Assembly (NCBI GenBank): GCA_002714565.1
Contig: PAXU01000006.1
Span: 84,574-92,099 of the forward strand
DNA length: 7,526 nt
DNA from: Rhodopirellula sp.
Lineage (GTDB): Bacteria > Planctomycetota > Planctomycetia > Pirellulales > Pirellulaceae
Reading direction: 5' to 3'
Shown here: in pieces, positions 6,603 through 7,526 of the stretch
Layout of the letters: each line of letters begins with the position of its first letter
Position numbering within the stretch: position 1 is the first letter of the stretch
Program-made: the position numbers and the translations under genes
Notes under the pieces: generated by a model
The model's input: only the letters and a program-made list of their open reading frames with translations
Told to the model about the DNA's origin: nothing
The model's database searches: none

Positions 6603-6653
6603 TACGATTCCTATAGTTGCCGTAATCGTATTCGGCTGGATGGCATTCAGAGA

Positions 6654-7526
6654 TTAGGTTCGAATGAAGATGAACCTGGTTACTCCACCACGCAGTATGT
6701 GAATACGAATACCTTGCTGTACATCACTCTCGCTCATCACCTTGGTGAATTCGCTAGCTGTTTTTACCTTCGTATTACCAATTTGAAGGATAATATCACT
6801 AGGCTGAACTCCAACCTGAGCAGCTAAACTGCGTTCTTTCACACCGGCAACAAGTACTCCTTTAAGGTCTGCACTATACCCGAGCTTCTTGGATTTGTCA
6901 GGTGTGAGAGACTCGACAGTGATTCCAAGAACTTCATCTGTCATATTGTCCACCTGAGTCGAAGCTGCAACAGCCTCTGCATCGAGCTTACCAACCGTAA
7001 CGACAACATCGATCGTCTTGCCGTCACGGAATACCTTCAACTGTAATTCCGTTCCCGGCACTGTTGCAGCAACCGTGTTTCTTAACTGGGGCATCGTGAG
7101 AATCTTGATTTCACCCAAATGAGTGATAATATCCCCTTCTTTCAGACCAGCCATAGCCCCGGGACCACTCTCAACAACCTGCCCAACAAGTGCACCTTCG
7201 GTGCTGGAGTAGCCGAATGAATCAGCCAGATTCTCATCAAGGTCCTGGATTAACACACCCAGATATCCTCGCTCAACTGTTCCGCTCTTGATGATGCTGT
7301 CTTTAATAAACTTCGCCATATCGCTCGGTATGGAGAATCCAATGCCCATGTACGAGCCGGTCTTCGATGCAATTGCTGTGTTGATCCCAATCACCTCACC
7401 GTTGAGGTTTACAAGAGGCCCACCACTATTGCCAGGATTGATGGCAGCATCCGTTTGGATGAAATCTTCATAGTCCGTGATACCAACACGACTACGGCCT
7501 TTGGCACTAATGATGCCTGCGGTAAC
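6654..7526 (-). CDS. HtrA/DegP-type serine protease with two PDZ domains (5' part missing)
   Basis: This is the C-terminal 290 residues of a periplasmic or membrane-bound trypsin-like protease involved in protein quality control. The frame runs open to the window edge, so the start, any signal peptide and the catalytic His and Asp lie outside. Numbering from the edge, GNSGGPL (32-38) contains the nucleophile S34, and [16 protein letters not shown] (16-31) and [10 protein letters not shown] (45-54) are standard HtrA sequence around it. PDZ1 covers about 86-178, beginning [10 protein letters not shown] (87-96) and containing GLKEGDII (127-134). PDZ2 covers about 197-288 (LGITV 200-204, [11 protein letters not shown] 240-250). 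Two PDZ domains indicate a DegP/DegQ-like rather than DegS-like architecture. The protein ends a few residues after PDZ2, with no extra domain. A GTG at 7394 could be misread as a start, but it lies after the active-site serine, so it cannot be the real one. Confidence 0.92.
   Translation of the reverse strand, partial: VTAGIISAKGRSRVGITDYEDFIQTDAAINPGNSGGPLVNLNGEVIGINTAIASKTGSYMGIGFSIPSDMAKFIKDSIIKSGTVERGYLGVLIQDLDENLADSFGYSSTEGALVGQVVESGPGAMAGLKEGDIITHLGEIKILTMPQLRNTVAATVPGTELQLKVFRDGKTIDVVVTVGKLDAEAVAASTQVDNMTDEVLGITVESLTPDKSKKLGYSADLKGVLVAGVKERSLAAQVGVQPSDIILQIGNTKVKTASEFTKVMSESDVQQGIRIHILRGGVTRFIFIRT

Noticed and set aside
6654..7394. A complete short PDZ protein starting at GTG 7394
   Set aside because: The same frame continues to the window edge and encodes the protease active-site GNSGGPL upstream of that codon, so this is the tail of a longer HtrA gene.
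1..7526. tRNA, rRNA, CRISPR array, insertion sequence or prophage remnants
   Set aside because: No cloverleaf-like segments, spaced direct repeats, transposase motifs or terminal inverted repeats were seen; the window is nearly all coding for metabolic and envelope genes.

Overview
The window holds eight protein-coding genes in two opposing blocks, with almost no space left over. It looks like a bacterial chromosome of middling GC content. The gene content (a plant-like L-galactose dehydrogenase homologue, a COG3618 lactonase, an RbsD/FucU mutarotase, a UxaE-type tagaturonate epimerase and a D-tagatose 3-epimerase-like protein) suggests a free-living, probably aquatic sugar degrader. A planctomycete or verrucomicrobium is my best guess, but it rests on general gene-content resemblance and no marker gene confirms it.

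Left block (178-5720, + strand): six closely spaced genes, with gaps of 42, 52, 33, 28 and 9 bases, that read as one operon. In order they are a zinc-type alcohol dehydrogenase, a sugar isomerase/epimerase, a tagaturonate epimerase (UxaE family), an RbsD/FucU mutarotase, an aldo/keto reductase resembling L-galactose dehydrogenase, and an amidohydrolase lactonase of the L-fuconolactonase type. Placed in chemical order, they make a route that I infer from the families: L-galactose (or L-fucose) anomers are interconverted by the mutarotase, oxidised at C1 to a lactone by the aldo/keto reductase, and hydrolysed to the aldonate by the lactonase. The zinc dehydrogenase then oxidises the aldonate at C5 to D-tagaturonate, and UxaE epimerises that at C4 to D-fructuronate. 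The enolase-family dehydratase expected in an ordinary L-fuconate pathway is not here. The role of the second gene is open. The enzymes that would finish the route (fructuronate reductase, mannonate dehydratase, KDG kinase and aldolase), a transporter and a regulator are not in the window.

Right block (5763-7526, - strand): a TauE/SafE-family membrane protein lies downstream of an HtrA/DegP-type serine protease with two PDZ domains, whose start is cut off by the window edge. The two blocks converge with only 42 bases between their stop codons and no convincing terminator. The protease looks like a general envelope quality-control gene rather than part of the sugar pathway.

Bases 1-177 are the only sizeable non-coding stretch. 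They hold weak promoter-like and inverted-repeat signals and perhaps the last codons of an upstream gene. A perfect 7-bp inverted repeat (3903-3919) encloses the ribosome binding site and touches the start codon of the aldo/keto reductase gene, and could control its translation.
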